A DNA stretch of 64,000 nt from JAHJTW01 sp964545545 (GTDB taxonomy: Bacteria; Krumholzibacteriota; Krumholzibacteriia; LZORAL124-64-63), in NCBI GenBank assembly GCA_964545545.1, contig CAZJGK010000001.1:1-64000 (forward strand). Reading direction: 5' to 3'. The translations under genes were made by a program, and so were the position numbers. Numbering within the stretch: the stretch's first letter is position 1; each line of letters starts with the position of its first letter. Below the pieces are notes generated by a model. It did not search any database. It had not been told where the DNA came from and saw nothing but the letters and a program-made list of their open reading frames with translations. Positions 49,135 through 58,314 of this stretch are shown in pieces.

Positions 49135-51120
49135 ATGAAATCGAGCCATGCACATGGTCTGCTGATCGGACTGGGTGCCGGAGTGCTGGCTCTGGCCCTA
49201 TGGTTCGGCCATACCCTGGACGGACTCGAAAACACAACATGGGGCTGGCGGGTGCGGGCCATGGCCCGCCCTGCGCCCACCACCGACCAGATCGTGCTCA
49301 TCCTGCTGGACCAGGCCAGTCTGGATTGGGGCGAGCAGGAAAACGGACTGCCCTGGCCTTGGCCGCGTGAAGTGTACGTGCCCGTGCTGGACTTCTGCCG
49401 GCGCGCCGGAGCCACCGCGACCGCGTTCGATGTCCTGTTCACCGAGCCCTCGGCCTACGGTGTCGCGGACGACCAGGCCCTGGGCGAAGCCATTGCCCGC
49501 AACGGATCCTTCATCGGAGCCCGCTTCCTCAAACTGGGTGCCACCGGGGTCACCGGATGCGACGAACCCATTGCCGAGGTGGCCGGGGCCGCCCGGCTCC
49601 TGGCCAACGTCAGCGCGGTGCCTGATGCAGACGGCCTGTTCCGGAGCACGGACCCCGTTCGCCGGTGGAAGGAAGAACCCGTGCCCGCCCTGGGTCTGGC
49701 CGCATGGCTGACCAGCCGCAACCTGGGGATTGCGGATCTCGATTCCGTCCTGGCGGCCCTATCCCTGAAAGCTGATCAGTCCGTTTTGCTGCGCTTTCGC
49801 GGCCCCTTGGAAACCTTCACCACCTTCAGCGCCGCCAGCATCATCCAGTCCGAATTGCGGCTCGAAGCCGGCGAAATACCCGCCGTCGACCCCGCCTTGC
49901 TGCGCGGCAAGATCGTCCTGTTCGGTTTCAGCGCGCCCGGCCTGCTGGATCAGCGTCCCACCCCCGTCAGCCGCGTGAGCCCCGGTGTGATGATCCATGC
50001 CACCCTGCTGGACAACCTGTTGAACAGGGACTTCATGCACCGGACTCCCGGTTGGGCGGTCCTGGTCGGCACCCTGTTTTTGGCCCTGTTGGCCGGATCC
50101 TTGGCGGTGACGGTCCACCGGACGCTCCATGTGATCCTGGCGGCCGCACTGCTGCTGATGATTCCCCTGGCCGTGGGCTTTGCTCTCTACGGACCCGGCC
50201 TGTGGTGGCCCGTCGTTCCGGGCACCCTGGCCGCCGCCTTGGCCGTGTTCGGCGGGGTCGTGCGCAACTACGCCGTGGAAGGCCGGCAAAAACGGTTCAT
50301 CAAGCAGGCTTTCCGACACTATCTGAGCCCGGCGGTCATCGCCCGCATCCTGGACGATCCCCGCGCCCTTAAACTGGGCGGGGAACGGCGCGAACTGACC
50401 ATCATGTTCTCCGACCTGGCCGGATTCACCTCCCTGTCCGAAGGACTGGAGCCCGAAGCCCTGACCGCCCTGCTCAACGACTACCTGACCGACATGACCG
50501 ATATCATCCTGGCCGAGGGGGGCACCCTGGACAAGTACGAGGGGGACGCCATCATGGCGTTCTGGAACGCCCCGCTGGACCAGGCGGACCATGCCGCGCG
50601 CGCCTGCCGGGCGGCCGTGCGTTGTCAGAAGAAATTGGACGCCCGCGCCGAGGAATTCCGGGTCCGCTGCGGCCGGCCGCTTTTCGCCCGCATCGGCGTT
50701 CACACCGGCGAGGTTATTGTCGGCAACATGGGATCGCGCCAGCGCTTCGACTATACCGTGCTGGGCGATGCGGCCAATCTGGCCTCGCGGCTCGAAGGCG
50801 CCAACAAGGCTTTCGGCAGCGCGGTGATGATCAGCGCCGCGACCCTGGCCCGGGCCGGCAACGGCTTCCTGGCCCGGCCGCTGGGTCCGGTGCGCGTGAT
50901 CGGCCGACGCGAGCCCGTGGAAGTGTTTGAGCTGGCGGGTCTGGCCACCGATCCCGAGCCCGCATCCTGGACCATCTTCGCCCGGGGCCTGGCTGCCTGG
51001 CGCGAAGGCGAAGTGAGCGGGGCCCGTGAATTTTTCGGCGCCTGCGGCGACGATCCCGTGGCCCGGCATTGCCTGGATATGATCGACCAGACCGGGGTGT
51101 GGACCCTGGACAGCAAGTAA
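49135..51120 (+). CDS. CHASE2-domain class III adenylate cyclase
   Basis: The 661-residue product has one N-terminal membrane helix, then a periplasmic CHASE2 sensor (~40-300; DQIVLILLDQASLDWGEQENGLPWPWPRE). Three membrane helices follow (~303-375; WAVLVGTLFLALLAGSLAV onward), then a class III cyclase domain (~415-600). Metal Asp residues are in FSDLAGFTSLSEG and YEGDAIMAFW; the purine-reading Lys is in LDKYEGD and the Thr in DYTVLGDAANLASRLEG, a pairing typical of class IIIb adenylate cyclases. CHASE2 proteins sense envelope or extracellular signals. It heads a tight run with an MBL hydrolase and a cyclic-nucleotide-binding channel. Confidence 0.92.
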   Translation: MKSSHAHGLLIGLGAGVLALALWFGHTLDGLENTTWGWRVRAMARPAPTTDQIVLILLDQASLDWGEQENGLPWPWPREVYVPVLDFCRRAGATATAFDVLFTEPSAYGVADDQALGEAIARNGSFIGARFLKLGATGVTGCDEPIAEVAGAARLLANVSAVPDADGLFRSTDPVRRWKEEPVPALGLAAWLTSRNLGIADLDSVLAALSLKADQSVLLRFRGPLETFTTFSAASIIQSELRLEAGEIPAVDPALLRGKIVLFGFSAPGLLDQRPTPVSRVSPGVMIHATLLDNLLNRDFMHRTPGWAVLVGTLFLALLAGSLAVTVHRTLHVILAAALLLMIPLAVGFALYGPGLWWPVVPGTLAAALAVFGGVVRNYAVEGRQKRFIKQAFRHYLSPAVIARILDDPRALKLGGERRELTIMFSDLAGFTSLSEGLEPEALTALLNDYLTDMTDIILAEGGTLDKYEGDAIMAFWNAPLDQADHAARACRAAVRCQKKLDARAEEFRVRCGRPLFARIGVHTGEVIVGNMGSRQRFDYTVLGDAANLASRLEGANKAFGSAVMISAATLARAGNGFLARPLGPVRVIGRREPVEVFELAGLATDPEPASWTIFARGLAAWREGEVSGAREFFGACGDDPVARHCLDMIDQTGVWTLDSK

Positions 51121-51136
51121 CCGCGGAGGCGGCATC

Positions 51137-52003
51137 ATGAAAATCCTGTGCGGCGGCGTGCGCGGCTCGATTCCCTGCGCCGAGCCCAACACCACCAGGT
51201 ATGGCGGACACACCACCTGCCTGCTGGTCACCGGCCAGGGCGGCGAGCTCGTGCTGCTGGATGCCGGCAGCGGCGTCAGGACCGTGGCCGACCACCTGAG
51301 ACCGGCCGCGGAATCGGCGCCTGCGCTGCACATCCTGATGACCCACCTGCATCTGGACCATCTGCTCGGACTGCCCATGCTGCCGGTCCTTCACGACGCC
51401 CGCTGGACGGTGACCATCACGGGCTTTCAACCCCAAGTCGGGTCTCTCCAGGGGGCCCTGGACCGTTTGCTTTCACCCCCGCTGTGGCCGTTCTCGCTGG
51501 CTGACTGCGCGGCGACCGTCCAGGTACGGGAGCTCACCCCTGCCGATCCCCTTCCGGCGGTTGGGGGCCTGGAGATCCGGGGCCTTCCCGTTCCCCATCC
51601 GGGCCGGTGCACGGCCTGGCGCATCGACGAATCCGCGACCGGCACCTCCCTGGTTCTGGCCACGGACATGGAGTGGTCGGCGGCCGCCCCCCGACAACGG
51701 CGGGCATTCTTGGATTTCTGCCGCCTGCCGCAGCCGGTCGACCTCCTGGTGATGGACGGTCATTTCGCTCCGCGGGAATTGTCCGGCAAAACGGGCTGGG
51801 GCCACAGCTCCACTGACGAATGCCTGGCGGTGGCCCGTGACTGCGGCGCAGCGCGTCTGTTGATCACCCACCATGCCCCGGACCATGATGACGACCGTCT
51901 CGATGCCATGGCCGATCATGTGCACGGAGTGTGGGAACACGCCGGTCTGGCGCGCCAGGGTATGGAAATTTCATTGGACGCATCCTTGCGAAAGGAATCC
52001 TGA
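51137..52003 (+). CDS. Metallo-beta-lactamase-fold hydrolase (possible cyclic-nucleotide phosphodiesterase)
   Basis: The 288-residue cytoplasmic protein begins KILCGGVRGSIPC and has the metal-binding THLHLDHLLGLPM (HxHxDH), further ligands in LVMDGHFAPREL and WGHSS, and a final His in LLITHHAPDHDD. GVRGSIP at the start is common to a family of MBL proteins found beside signalling genes. Class II cyclic-nucleotide phosphodiesterases share the HxHxDH metal site. Its position between an adenylate cyclase and a cNMP-gated channel makes cAMP breakdown an attractive but unproven role. GCGGAGG precedes the ATG. Confidence 0.8.
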   Translation: MKILCGGVRGSIPCAEPNTTRYGGHTTCLLVTGQGGELVLLDAGSGVRTVADHLRPAAESAPALHILMTHLHLDHLLGLPMLPVLHDARWTVTITGFQPQVGSLQGALDRLLSPPLWPFSLADCAATVQVRELTPADPLPAVGGLEIRGLPVPHPGRCTAWRIDESATGTSLVLATDMEWSAAAPRQRRAFLDFCRLPQPVDLLVMDGHFAPRELSGKTGWGHSSTDECLAVARDCGAARLLITHHAPDHDDDRLDAMADHVHGVWEHAGLARQGMEISLDASLRKES

Positions 52004-52005
52004 GC

Positions 52006-53610
52006 GTGAACGCCTACACTTCGACCATCCTGGAATTTGTGATCCTGTTTCTGATCTGGCTGATGGCCACGATTCTCACCTCACCCCTGAGACGTCGCCT
52101 GCATGACCAGGGCGAAACTATCCAGCCGGTTTCCACGGCGTTGCGCGCGATTTTCCCCCACCTGTCCCGTTCCCTGCTGGTTTTGGTCCTGACCCAGGTC
52201 CTGGTGATGGCGACGGCGGCCTGGCCCGCCGTGTCCGGTTGGCTCGACCTTCATCATGGACACCTGGTAGCGTGGCAGATCTTCTGGCTCGGCCTGTTCA
52301 TCATCAATCTGGCCGAGAGTTGCCTTCAGGCGGTTTTCAGCTGGCGTAAGCAGGCATTCCCTTTGCCGGATCTGCTCCTGGACATTTTCCGCGGAATCCT
52401 GGTTGTCACCCTGGCGTTGCTGGTGCTGCGGTTTGAACTCAGCATCGATATCGGGCCGTTGTTGGCCTCCACCGCACTGCTGACCGCCGTGGCCGGCTTC
52501 GCTTTGCAGGGCGTGCTGGGCAACCTCATGGCCGGCATGTCCCTTCACCTTGTGCGCACGTTGAAGCCGGGGGTCTGGGTGGAGGTGGACGGCATCGAGG
52601 GCCGCATTCTGCGCACCAACTGGCGCGAAACCCGGATCCGCACCCGCGGGGGGCACCTCTACATCATTCCCAACGCCAGGATCGCCGCGTCCAAGATCCA
52701 CAACTACGCCGAGCCCACGCCCCTGCGACGCCATGTGGTCAACGTGGGCGCCAGTTACAGCGACGCCCCCGACGAGGTCATGGCCGCCATGGTGGCGGCG
52801 GCCCGCGCCGTACCCGAGGTGCGGTCCAGCCCGGCGCCGGAGGCCATGATCACCGAGTTCCAGGACTTCGGCGTCAACTACCGCCTGGAGTTCTGGACCA
52901 CAGAGCTGCAGCGCCATAACCCCATCGACGGCGCCGTCAACCGCGTGATCTGGTACCAGTTCAAACGCCGCGGCATCGAAATCCCCTTCCCCATGAGCGA
53001 CAAGCTGCTCAACGATTTCATGGCCGTGGTCTACAACCAGCGGCGGTTGCCGCCCGTGCCTGAAGACATTTCACGCACGGTCGACGACCTGCTCCGCAGC
53101 GACCTTTGCACCGGCCTGCTGCAGAGCGAAAGCGGGGAACCCTTGTTCACCCCCCAGGACCTGGAAAAGCTCGCCCCCCACCTCGGTCGCCTGCCCTATA
53201 CCAACGGGGAAACCCTGTGTGCACAGGGTGACGGAGGGGAAACATTCTGGATCGTCACCGGCGGCAAGCTGATGGGCACCGTGGCGCAGGATGGCCACAC
53301 CGCCGCCGAATTCGAACTCGGCCCCGGCGCCGTGGTGGGTGAGATGAGTTGCCTGACGGGCCTGCCCCGCAGCGCCACGCTCATGACCACCACCGGAACC
53401 GAGCTGCTGGAATTCGGCCCGGCTGCTTTTCAAGCCCTGCTGGAACTGCATCCGGGGATCCCCGAGCGTCTGGCTGACCTGGCGGCCGCCCGGGCGGCCG
53501 AGAACCAGGCCTCACTGGAAACCCTGGCCGGCAGCCTGCAGCCAGAGAGCCCCATCGTCCTGGAGAAACGGGGAATCCTGGGCCGGTTGTTGCGAATCAT
53601 GAATCGGTGA
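52006..53610 (+). CDS. MscS-family channel with C-terminal cyclic-nucleotide-binding domain
   Basis: The 534-residue product uses a GTG start nine bases after AAGGA, two bases after the previous stop. About five membrane helices lie in residues 5-190. The last (PLLASTALLTAVAGFALQGVLGNLMAG) is the MscS pore helix, followed by the MscS beta domain (LKPGVWVEVDGIEGRILRTNWRETRIRT, LYIIPNARI). Residues ~390-500 form a CRP-like domain whose phosphate-binding cassette reads GEMSCLTGLPRSATL. This is the layout of bacterial cyclic-nucleotide-gated (bCNG) channels, usually opened by cAMP rather than tension. The cyclase two genes upstream would supply the ligand. Confidence 0.92.
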   Translation: MNAYTSTILEFVILFLIWLMATILTSPLRRRLHDQGETIQPVSTALRAIFPHLSRSLLVLVLTQVLVMATAAWPAVSGWLDLHHGHLVAWQIFWLGLFIINLAESCLQAVFSWRKQAFPLPDLLLDIFRGILVVTLALLVLRFELSIDIGPLLASTALLTAVAGFALQGVLGNLMAGMSLHLVRTLKPGVWVEVDGIEGRILRTNWRETRIRTRGGHLYIIPNARIAASKIHNYAEPTPLRRHVVNVGASYSDAPDEVMAAMVAAARAVPEVRSSPAPEAMITEFQDFGVNYRLEFWTTELQRHNPIDGAVNRVIWYQFKRRGIEIPFPMSDKLLNDFMAVVYNQRRLPPVPEDISRTVDDLLRSDLCTGLLQSESGEPLFTPQDLEKLAPHLGRLPYTNGETLCAQGDGGETFWIVTGGKLMGTVAQDGHTAAEFELGPGAVVGEMSCLTGLPRSATLMTTTGTELLEFGPAAFQALLELHPGIPERLADLAAARAAENQASLETLAGSLQPESPIVLEKRGILGRLLRIMNR

Positions 53611-53621
53611 CGGTCAGGGCA

Positions 53622-53969
53622 TCATTCGTATGCGCGCGGCACGGCACAGATGAACACAAACGGCTCGCGGCCCGTATTGCGGAACTGGTGAACATCCCCG
53701 GGAGCCACGAAGGCGAATTCGCCGGTGCCGATGGGATGGGGATGACCCTCGGCATCGATCAGGGCGCCATGGCCGCTGATCACGAAATTCAGGTGCTCAA
53801 CATCGTGGCTGTGATGGGGTGAGTGGCCACCCGGTTCAACGGTGAAGACACGAAAGGAAAAATTGGGGACACCGTCGGCGCTGCCCAAAACGAGCTGTTT
53901 TGTGATCCCCTTGACCCCCTCCATGGCGATGGGGCTCACGGGAACATCTTCGAGTTTGCGGATGATCAC
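53622..53969 (-). CDS. Small cupin-domain protein
   Basis: The 115-residue product starts at a GTG with AAGGAG five bases upstream; the resulting N-terminus (VIIRKLEDVPVSPIAMEGVKG) is the standard one for this cupin group, so the longer ATG reading is rejected. The metal-binding motifs are PGGHSPHHSHDVEHLNFVISG and FVAPGDVHQFRNTG. A single cupin of this size is a metal-dependent sugar, aromatic or regulatory protein; the substrate is unknown. It is convergent with the MscS-type channel gene, 11 bases between stops. Confidence 0.85.
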   Translation of the reverse strand: MIIRKLEDVPVSPIAMEGVKGITKQLVLGSADGVPNFSFRVFTVEPGGHSPHHSHDVEHLNFVISGHGALIDAEGHPHPIGTGEFAFVAPGDVHQFRNTGREPFVFICAVPRAYE

Positions 53970-54080
53970 CACGTCTCCTTCCGGTTGTGCATTCGGCCTG
54001 CGCTGGGTATGGTTCGACATGATAAGGGAACATTGCGTGTTTCGCCGCGCTCGTTACGCTGGGGCAAGGATACGGTCCTG

Positions 54081-54509
54081 ATGGAAGATCTCATCATCAA
54101 TTCCCGCGTTCGTATTCCATCAGGCGAACTGGAAATCACCGCCAGCCGTTCCTCGGGGCCCGGAGGCCAGCACGTCAACACCACCGATACGCGCATTCAG
54201 GTGCGCTGGAATATTCCCACGACCACGGCGGTGGGAAATATCCGGCGTGAACGCCTGTTGAGCGTGTTGGGTAGCCGCTTGACCACGACCGGAGACCTGA
54301 TTCTGGCGTGTGACAGCCACCGCAGCCAGCGCCGCAACCGCCAGGATGTCCTGCAACGCCTGGCCGCCATGGTGCGCGCAGCCCTGGTGCCGCCTCGCCC
54401 CCGCAAGGAAACCCGTCCCAGTGCGGCCGCCAAACGACGGCGCCTGGAAGCCAAACGCCGACAGGCTCAGCGCAAGAAGAACCGTGGGCCCGTGCACGAT
54501 CAGGACTGA
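54081..54509 (+). CDS. arfB: ArfB/YaeJ-type peptidyl-tRNA hydrolase (release-factor-like ribosome rescue)
   Basis: The 142-residue product starts MEDLIINSRVRIPSGELEI with the GGQ motif in SSGPGGQHVNTTDTRIQVRW. A basic C-terminal tail is rich in Lys/Arg (AAKRRRLEAKRRQAQRKKN), as in ArfB, where it enters the empty mRNA channel of stalled ribosomes. The protein releases nascent chains from non-stop ribosomes. The ATG at 54081 follows AAGGA by ten bases; the longer upstream reading runs antisense through the cupin gene and is rejected. No neighbouring gene suggests further partners. Confidence 0.9.
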   Translation: MEDLIINSRVRIPSGELEITASRSSGPGGQHVNTTDTRIQVRWNIPTTTAVGNIRRERLLSVLGSRLTTTGDLILACDSHRSQRRNRQDVLQRLAAMVRAALVPPRPRKETRPSAAAKRRRLEAKRRQAQRKKNRGPVHDQD

Positions 54510-54543
54510 AGCACGGCTCATATGCCAAGTGAAAGTGGTCACA

Positions 54544-54564
54544 ATTGCTCAAATCTGGTATAAT
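54544..54564 (+). promoter_or_regulatory. Extended -10 promoter upstream of the BNR protein gene
   Basis: CTGGTATAAT carries TG-N-TATAAT (perfect -10 at 54559-54564). TGGTCA lies 17 bases upstream as a weak -35. The predicted start near 54571 would leave a leader of about 150 bases before the ATG at 54724. The leader includes pairs such as GTTGGG with CCCAAC, but I recognise no known riboswitch. Confidence 0.5.
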
Positions 54565-54723
54565 TCAGAGGAACCATGAGCAACTTCCGCGATACACCGT
54601 TTCGATCTCATGGATCAAGGAAAGTTGGGGCCGTTCATCGCCCAACCGGGAGGAACACCTATGCCGTGGTCCTCGCGTTCGCCCAGTTGATCTTTCGCCC
54701 ATTTCCGCAAAGGTGCACTCGCC

Positions 54724-57700
54724 ATGAAACGCATTGTCTTGTCGACTTCCGTCCTCGGAGCCGTCCTTCTCGTGGGCCTGTGCCTGATTGTCGGCCAGGG
54801 TCCTACGGATCAACCGTCCACCTGGTTTCAGAACCGGCACGCCCAGCTGGAAAATGAGCTTCAGCACGCCGCCCCCGGGTCGGACAGGGCCTTCAAATAC
54901 CAGATGAAACTCGACCGTTTGGACGCCTACAAGGAGGGCCGGCCCCAGCCGGGATTCCCCGATGAATTCGCCCGCGTGCTCTACGAGATGAAAATTCCCA
55001 GCGACCGGACCACCCCCGAGTACACCCCCGGTTACCAGAGCCGCGCGCTGGCCAAGGCGCCCCGCCGCCAGTACACGGACAAGACCATCACCTGGACGCC
55101 CCGTGGCCCGGGCAATGTGGCCGGCCGCGCCCGGGGAATCATCGTCGATCCCGACGATCCCTCGGGCCTCACATGGTTCATCGCCAGTGTGGGCGGCGGC
55201 GTGTGGAAGACCACCGACGGCGGCTCCAGCTGGCAGGTTTTGACCGACAACGTGCCCAACCTGGCCGTACAATCTTTGGCCATGGCCGCCAGTGACCACG
55301 ACATCATGTACGCGGGCACCGGCGAAAGCTTCTTCAACGTCGACACCATGAACGGCAACGGCATCCTCAAATCCACCGATCACGGCGCTACCTGGTTTCA
55401 GCTTGTCTCGACGCTGAGCGATGTCCGTTTCAACAACATTTCACGCATCATCGTCTCGCCGACGGACCCGAACCTGGTGCTCGCCTCCGCAACCACCGGC
55501 AGCTACAAGCAGACCATCTCGGCGACCTCCAGCATTTTCCGCTCGACCGACGGCGGCATAGACTGGACCGAAGTCTATAACAACCCTTCCAATCAGATTC
55601 AGCAAATCATTGCCGACCCCACGGATTTCAGTATCCAGTATGCCTGCGTCAAGAATTACGGCGTCCTCAAGTCGATCGACGCGGGCCAGACTTGGTCACC
55701 GTCCCGCAACGGGATCACCAATACCGCGGGCCGCTTCGAGATGGCCATCTCTCCGCTGAACAACACGTACCTGTACGCAGTATCCGAGGGATCTTCCGAT
55801 GCCATATTGTGGACCTCGTGGGACAGCGGTTTTACCTGGAACCAGACCTATGAAAACGGCGGCACCGAACCCAATTGGCTCGGCACCCAGGGCTGGTACG
55901 ACAACACCATCATCTGCAGTCCCGATACTCCCACCATCGTGTACGTGGGCGGCACGGAGCTCTACAAAATCCAGCTGGATGCCGTGGGCTCCACGAACCG
56001 GACCTCGACGCCCATGGCCAGTTACTCCTTTCCCCACCCGGACCACCATTGCCTGCAGATCATCCAGCCTTCGGGCGGCGGCTGGTTCCTGCTGGGCACC
56101 AACGACGGCGGTCTGACCCGCACCGCCTCGCAGGAATCCGGATTTACCATGCCCATCAACGGGATGGTCACCACCCAGTTCTACGGCGTGGACAAAATGC
56201 CCGGCGGCAGCGCCTACGTCGGCGGCATGCAGGACAACGGCACCTGGCGTTCACCCGTTGATGCCACCGCGAGTTCGCCCTGGGCGCCCCAGATCGGCGG
56301 CGACGGTTACGAAACCGACTGGAATTTCGACGATCCCCTGAAAATCATGGGCGGTTACCAGTTCAACGGGCTGATGCGCTCCCTGGACGGCGGCATGACC
56401 TGGGAAGCGGCCGACAACGGACTGGGCGACACCGGCAGCAGCGCGGCCCCGTTCATCACCAAGATCGGCCAGAGCGACGCTCGGCCCGACGTGGTTTTCG
56501 CGGTCGGCTCCCAGGGTGTCTGGCGATCGACGGACTTCGGCGGCAGCTGGAGCCTGTCCACGACTCCCTCGGGTGATTGGGGTGGGCTGAGCTCCTTCCA
56601 GGACGTCAGGGTGTCCCAGGCCGATCCGGACATCGTCTGGGCCGGCTCCCGCATGGATGCCACCGGCAGCATCCTGATCTCCACCGACGGCGGCGCCACC
56701 TTCACCGCCACCACCGACTACACCTCCGTGACCATGGGCCGCATTTCCGGCCTGGCCACCGATCCCGTCTCGTCCAGCACCGCGTACGTATTGTTCTCCT
56801 ACGCCACGCGGCCCAAAATCCTCAAGACCACGGACCAGGGCGCAAGCTGGGCCGACATCTCAGGCTTCGGCACCGGTTCGGTGAGCACCAACGGCTTCCC
56901 CGACGTGGCGGTTTACGACCTGATGGTCTGGCCCAACGACCCCAACCGGATCTGGGTCGGCACCGAGATCGGCTTGGTCGAATCCCTGGACGGCGGCGCA
57001 ACCTGGGCCCTGGCCAACAACGGCTTGCCCGCGGTCGGTATCTGGCAGATCAGGACCGTTGAGGACCAGGTCGTGGTCGCCACCCACGGGCGCGGAATCT
57101 GGACCACCACCGACCCCGCACTGGTGACCGGCAAGACCTTCAACCCCTTGCTGGCCAACCTTTTCCAATCCCCTACCGGGACCATGACCATCGACATGAA
57201 CCTGCGCAGCGCGTACGACTCCACCCAGGTCTATGTGGACGGCGCCAAGATTCAGACCTATCCGGCCAACACCGCCCTGCAACAGGAGACCATCGAGGTT
57301 CCCGTGGTTGCCAACGGCACCCGGAACGTCTATGTCCGCGGCTTCAAGGCCGGCTCGACTTACGATTCGGTCACCCGCACCCTTGATGTCTTCGCCCTGA
57401 GCCAGCCCCAGTTCACGTACGCCAACTCCCTGGACAACGGCAGCGACTGGGCCATGACCGAATTCTCCATCCAGACCCCCGGCGGTTTTTCCAACCCCGC
57501 GCTGCACACGACCCACTTCTACACCAACAACAGCAGCCCGGTGGCCATGTTGACCGTGCCGGTGAGTATCTCTTCCCAGACCGACCTTTCCTTCGATGAG
57601 ATCGCCATCGTCGAGCCCGGCGATCCCGGGTCGGTCTATGGCGACAGCGGTTTCTGGGATTATGTGACCGTGGAGGGATCCCTGGATGGGCTCACCTGGC

Positions 57701-58227
57701 AACCGGTGGACAGCGCTTGGGATTGCCGCGAATACAACGACTGGCTGAACGCCTTCAACGGCGGCCTGTCGGGCACCGCAGCCATGTTCCACAACCACAC
57801 CATCAACCTGAACAACACCTTCAACACCGGTGACGTGATCCTGCTGAGATTCCGCCTGTTTGCCGATGGTTACGTGACCGGTTGGGGCTGGGCCATCGAC
57901 AACCTCAGCATCACCCCCCACGGGGTGTCCGGCGCCGGCGACACCCCGCGCCCGGTCACCCTGGCGCAGAATTACCCCAACCCGTTCAACCCCATGACGA
58001 CGATCTCCTTCAGCCTGGCAACCCGCAGCCCGGTCAAGATGCAGATCTTCGACACCCGCGGCCGGCTGGTGCGCACCCTGCTCGACGAGCAGTTCAGCGA
58101 GGGCCGGCACTCCGTGGTCTGGGACGGCAAGGACAACCAGGAACGCCCATCCGCGACCGGCGTGTACCTCTACCGCCTGACCGCCGGGACCACCGTGCTG
58201 CAGGACAAGATGACGTTGATCAAATAG
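54724..58227 (+). CDS. Large secreted BNR/sortilin-like beta-propeller protein with Por-type sorting domain
   Basis: The 1167-residue product has a signal peptide (STSVLGAVLLVGLCLIVGQG) and a region of ~100 polar residues. It is followed by two sialidase/VPS10-like propellers (~115-800) with recurrent Asp-box blades such as VWKTTDGGSSWQVL, ILKSTDHGATWFQL and LISTDGGATFTAT. A beta-sandwich region (~810-1075) then leads into a FlgD-like sorting domain (LAQNYPNPFNPMTTISFSLA to LQDKMTLIK). Sialidase active-site residues are not evident, so binding or scaffolding rather than glycan cleavage is likely. Such proteins are abundant in FCB-group secretomes. An extended -10 promoter lies 160 bp upstream and a terminator follows. 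Confidence 0.88.
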   Translation: MKRIVLSTSVLGAVLLVGLCLIVGQGPTDQPSTWFQNRHAQLENELQHAAPGSDRAFKYQMKLDRLDAYKEGRPQPGFPDEFARVLYEMKIPSDRTTPEYTPGYQSRALAKAPRRQYTDKTITWTPRGPGNVAGRARGIIVDPDDPSGLTWFIASVGGGVWKTTDGGSSWQVLTDNVPNLAVQSLAMAASDHDIMYAGTGESFFNVDTMNGNGILKSTDHGATWFQLVSTLSDVRFNNISRIIVSPTDPNLVLASATTGSYKQTISATSSIFRSTDGGIDWTEVYNNPSNQIQQIIADPTDFSIQYACVKNYGVLKSIDAGQTWSPSRNGITNTAGRFEMAISPLNNTYLYAVSEGSSDAILWTSWDSGFTWNQTYENGGTEPNWLGTQGWYDNTIICSPDTPTIVYVGGTELYKIQLDAVGSTNRTSTPMASYSFPHPDHHCLQIIQPSGGGWFLLGTNDGGLTRTASQESGFTMPINGMVTTQFYGVDKMPGGSAYVGGMQDNGTWRSPVDATASSPWAPQIGGDGYETDWNFDDPLKIMGGYQFNGLMRSLDGGMTWEAADNGLGDTGSSAAPFITKIGQSDARPDVVFAVGSQGVWRSTDFGGSWSLSTTPSGDWGGLSSFQDVRVSQADPDIVWAGSRMDATGSILISTDGGATFTATTDYTSVTMGRISGLATDPVSSSTAYVLFSYATRPKILKTTDQGASWADISGFGTGSVSTNGFPDVAVYDLMVWPNDPNRIWVGTEIGLVESLDGGATWALANNGLPAVGIWQIRTVEDQVVVATHGRGIWTTTDPALVTGKTFNPLLANLFQSPTGTMTIDMNLRSAYDSTQVYVDGAKIQTYPANTALQQETIEVPVVANGTRNVYVRGFKAGSTYDSVTRTLDVFALSQPQFTYANSLDNGSDWAMTEFSIQTPGGFSNPALHTTHFYTNNSSPVAMLTVPVSISSQTDLSFDEIAIVEPGDPGSVYGDSGFWDYVTVEGSLDGLTWQPVDSAWDCREYNDWLNAFNGGLSGTAAMFHNHTINLNNTFNTGDVILLRFRLFADGYVTGWGWAIDNLSITPHGVSGAGDTPRPVTLAQNYPNPFNPMTTISFSLATRSPVKMQIFDTRGRLVRTLLDEQFSEGRHSVVWDGKDNQERPSATGVYLYRLTAGTTVLQDKMTLIK

Positions 58228-58257
58228 GCCGCGTCGCCTGCTTTGACGCGGGTCACG

Positions 58258-58297
58258 AGAAGGCCGCCAAGCCATCGAGGGTTTGGCGGCCTTCTTT
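58258..58297 (+). terminator. Intrinsic terminator
   Basis: AGAAGGCCGCCAA and TTGGCGGCCTTCT form a 13-pair stem around 12 bases, ending CTTCTTTCT. It serves the BNR protein gene and possibly the convergent small gene. Confidence 0.8.
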
Positions 58298-58314
58298 CTG
58301 CGCGGGGGCACTGG

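Noticed and set aside
49759..51378. A 539-codon open frame antisense to the adenylate cyclase
   Set aside because: The sense strand encodes intact CHASE2 and cyclase domains; the antisense frame has no start context or motif.
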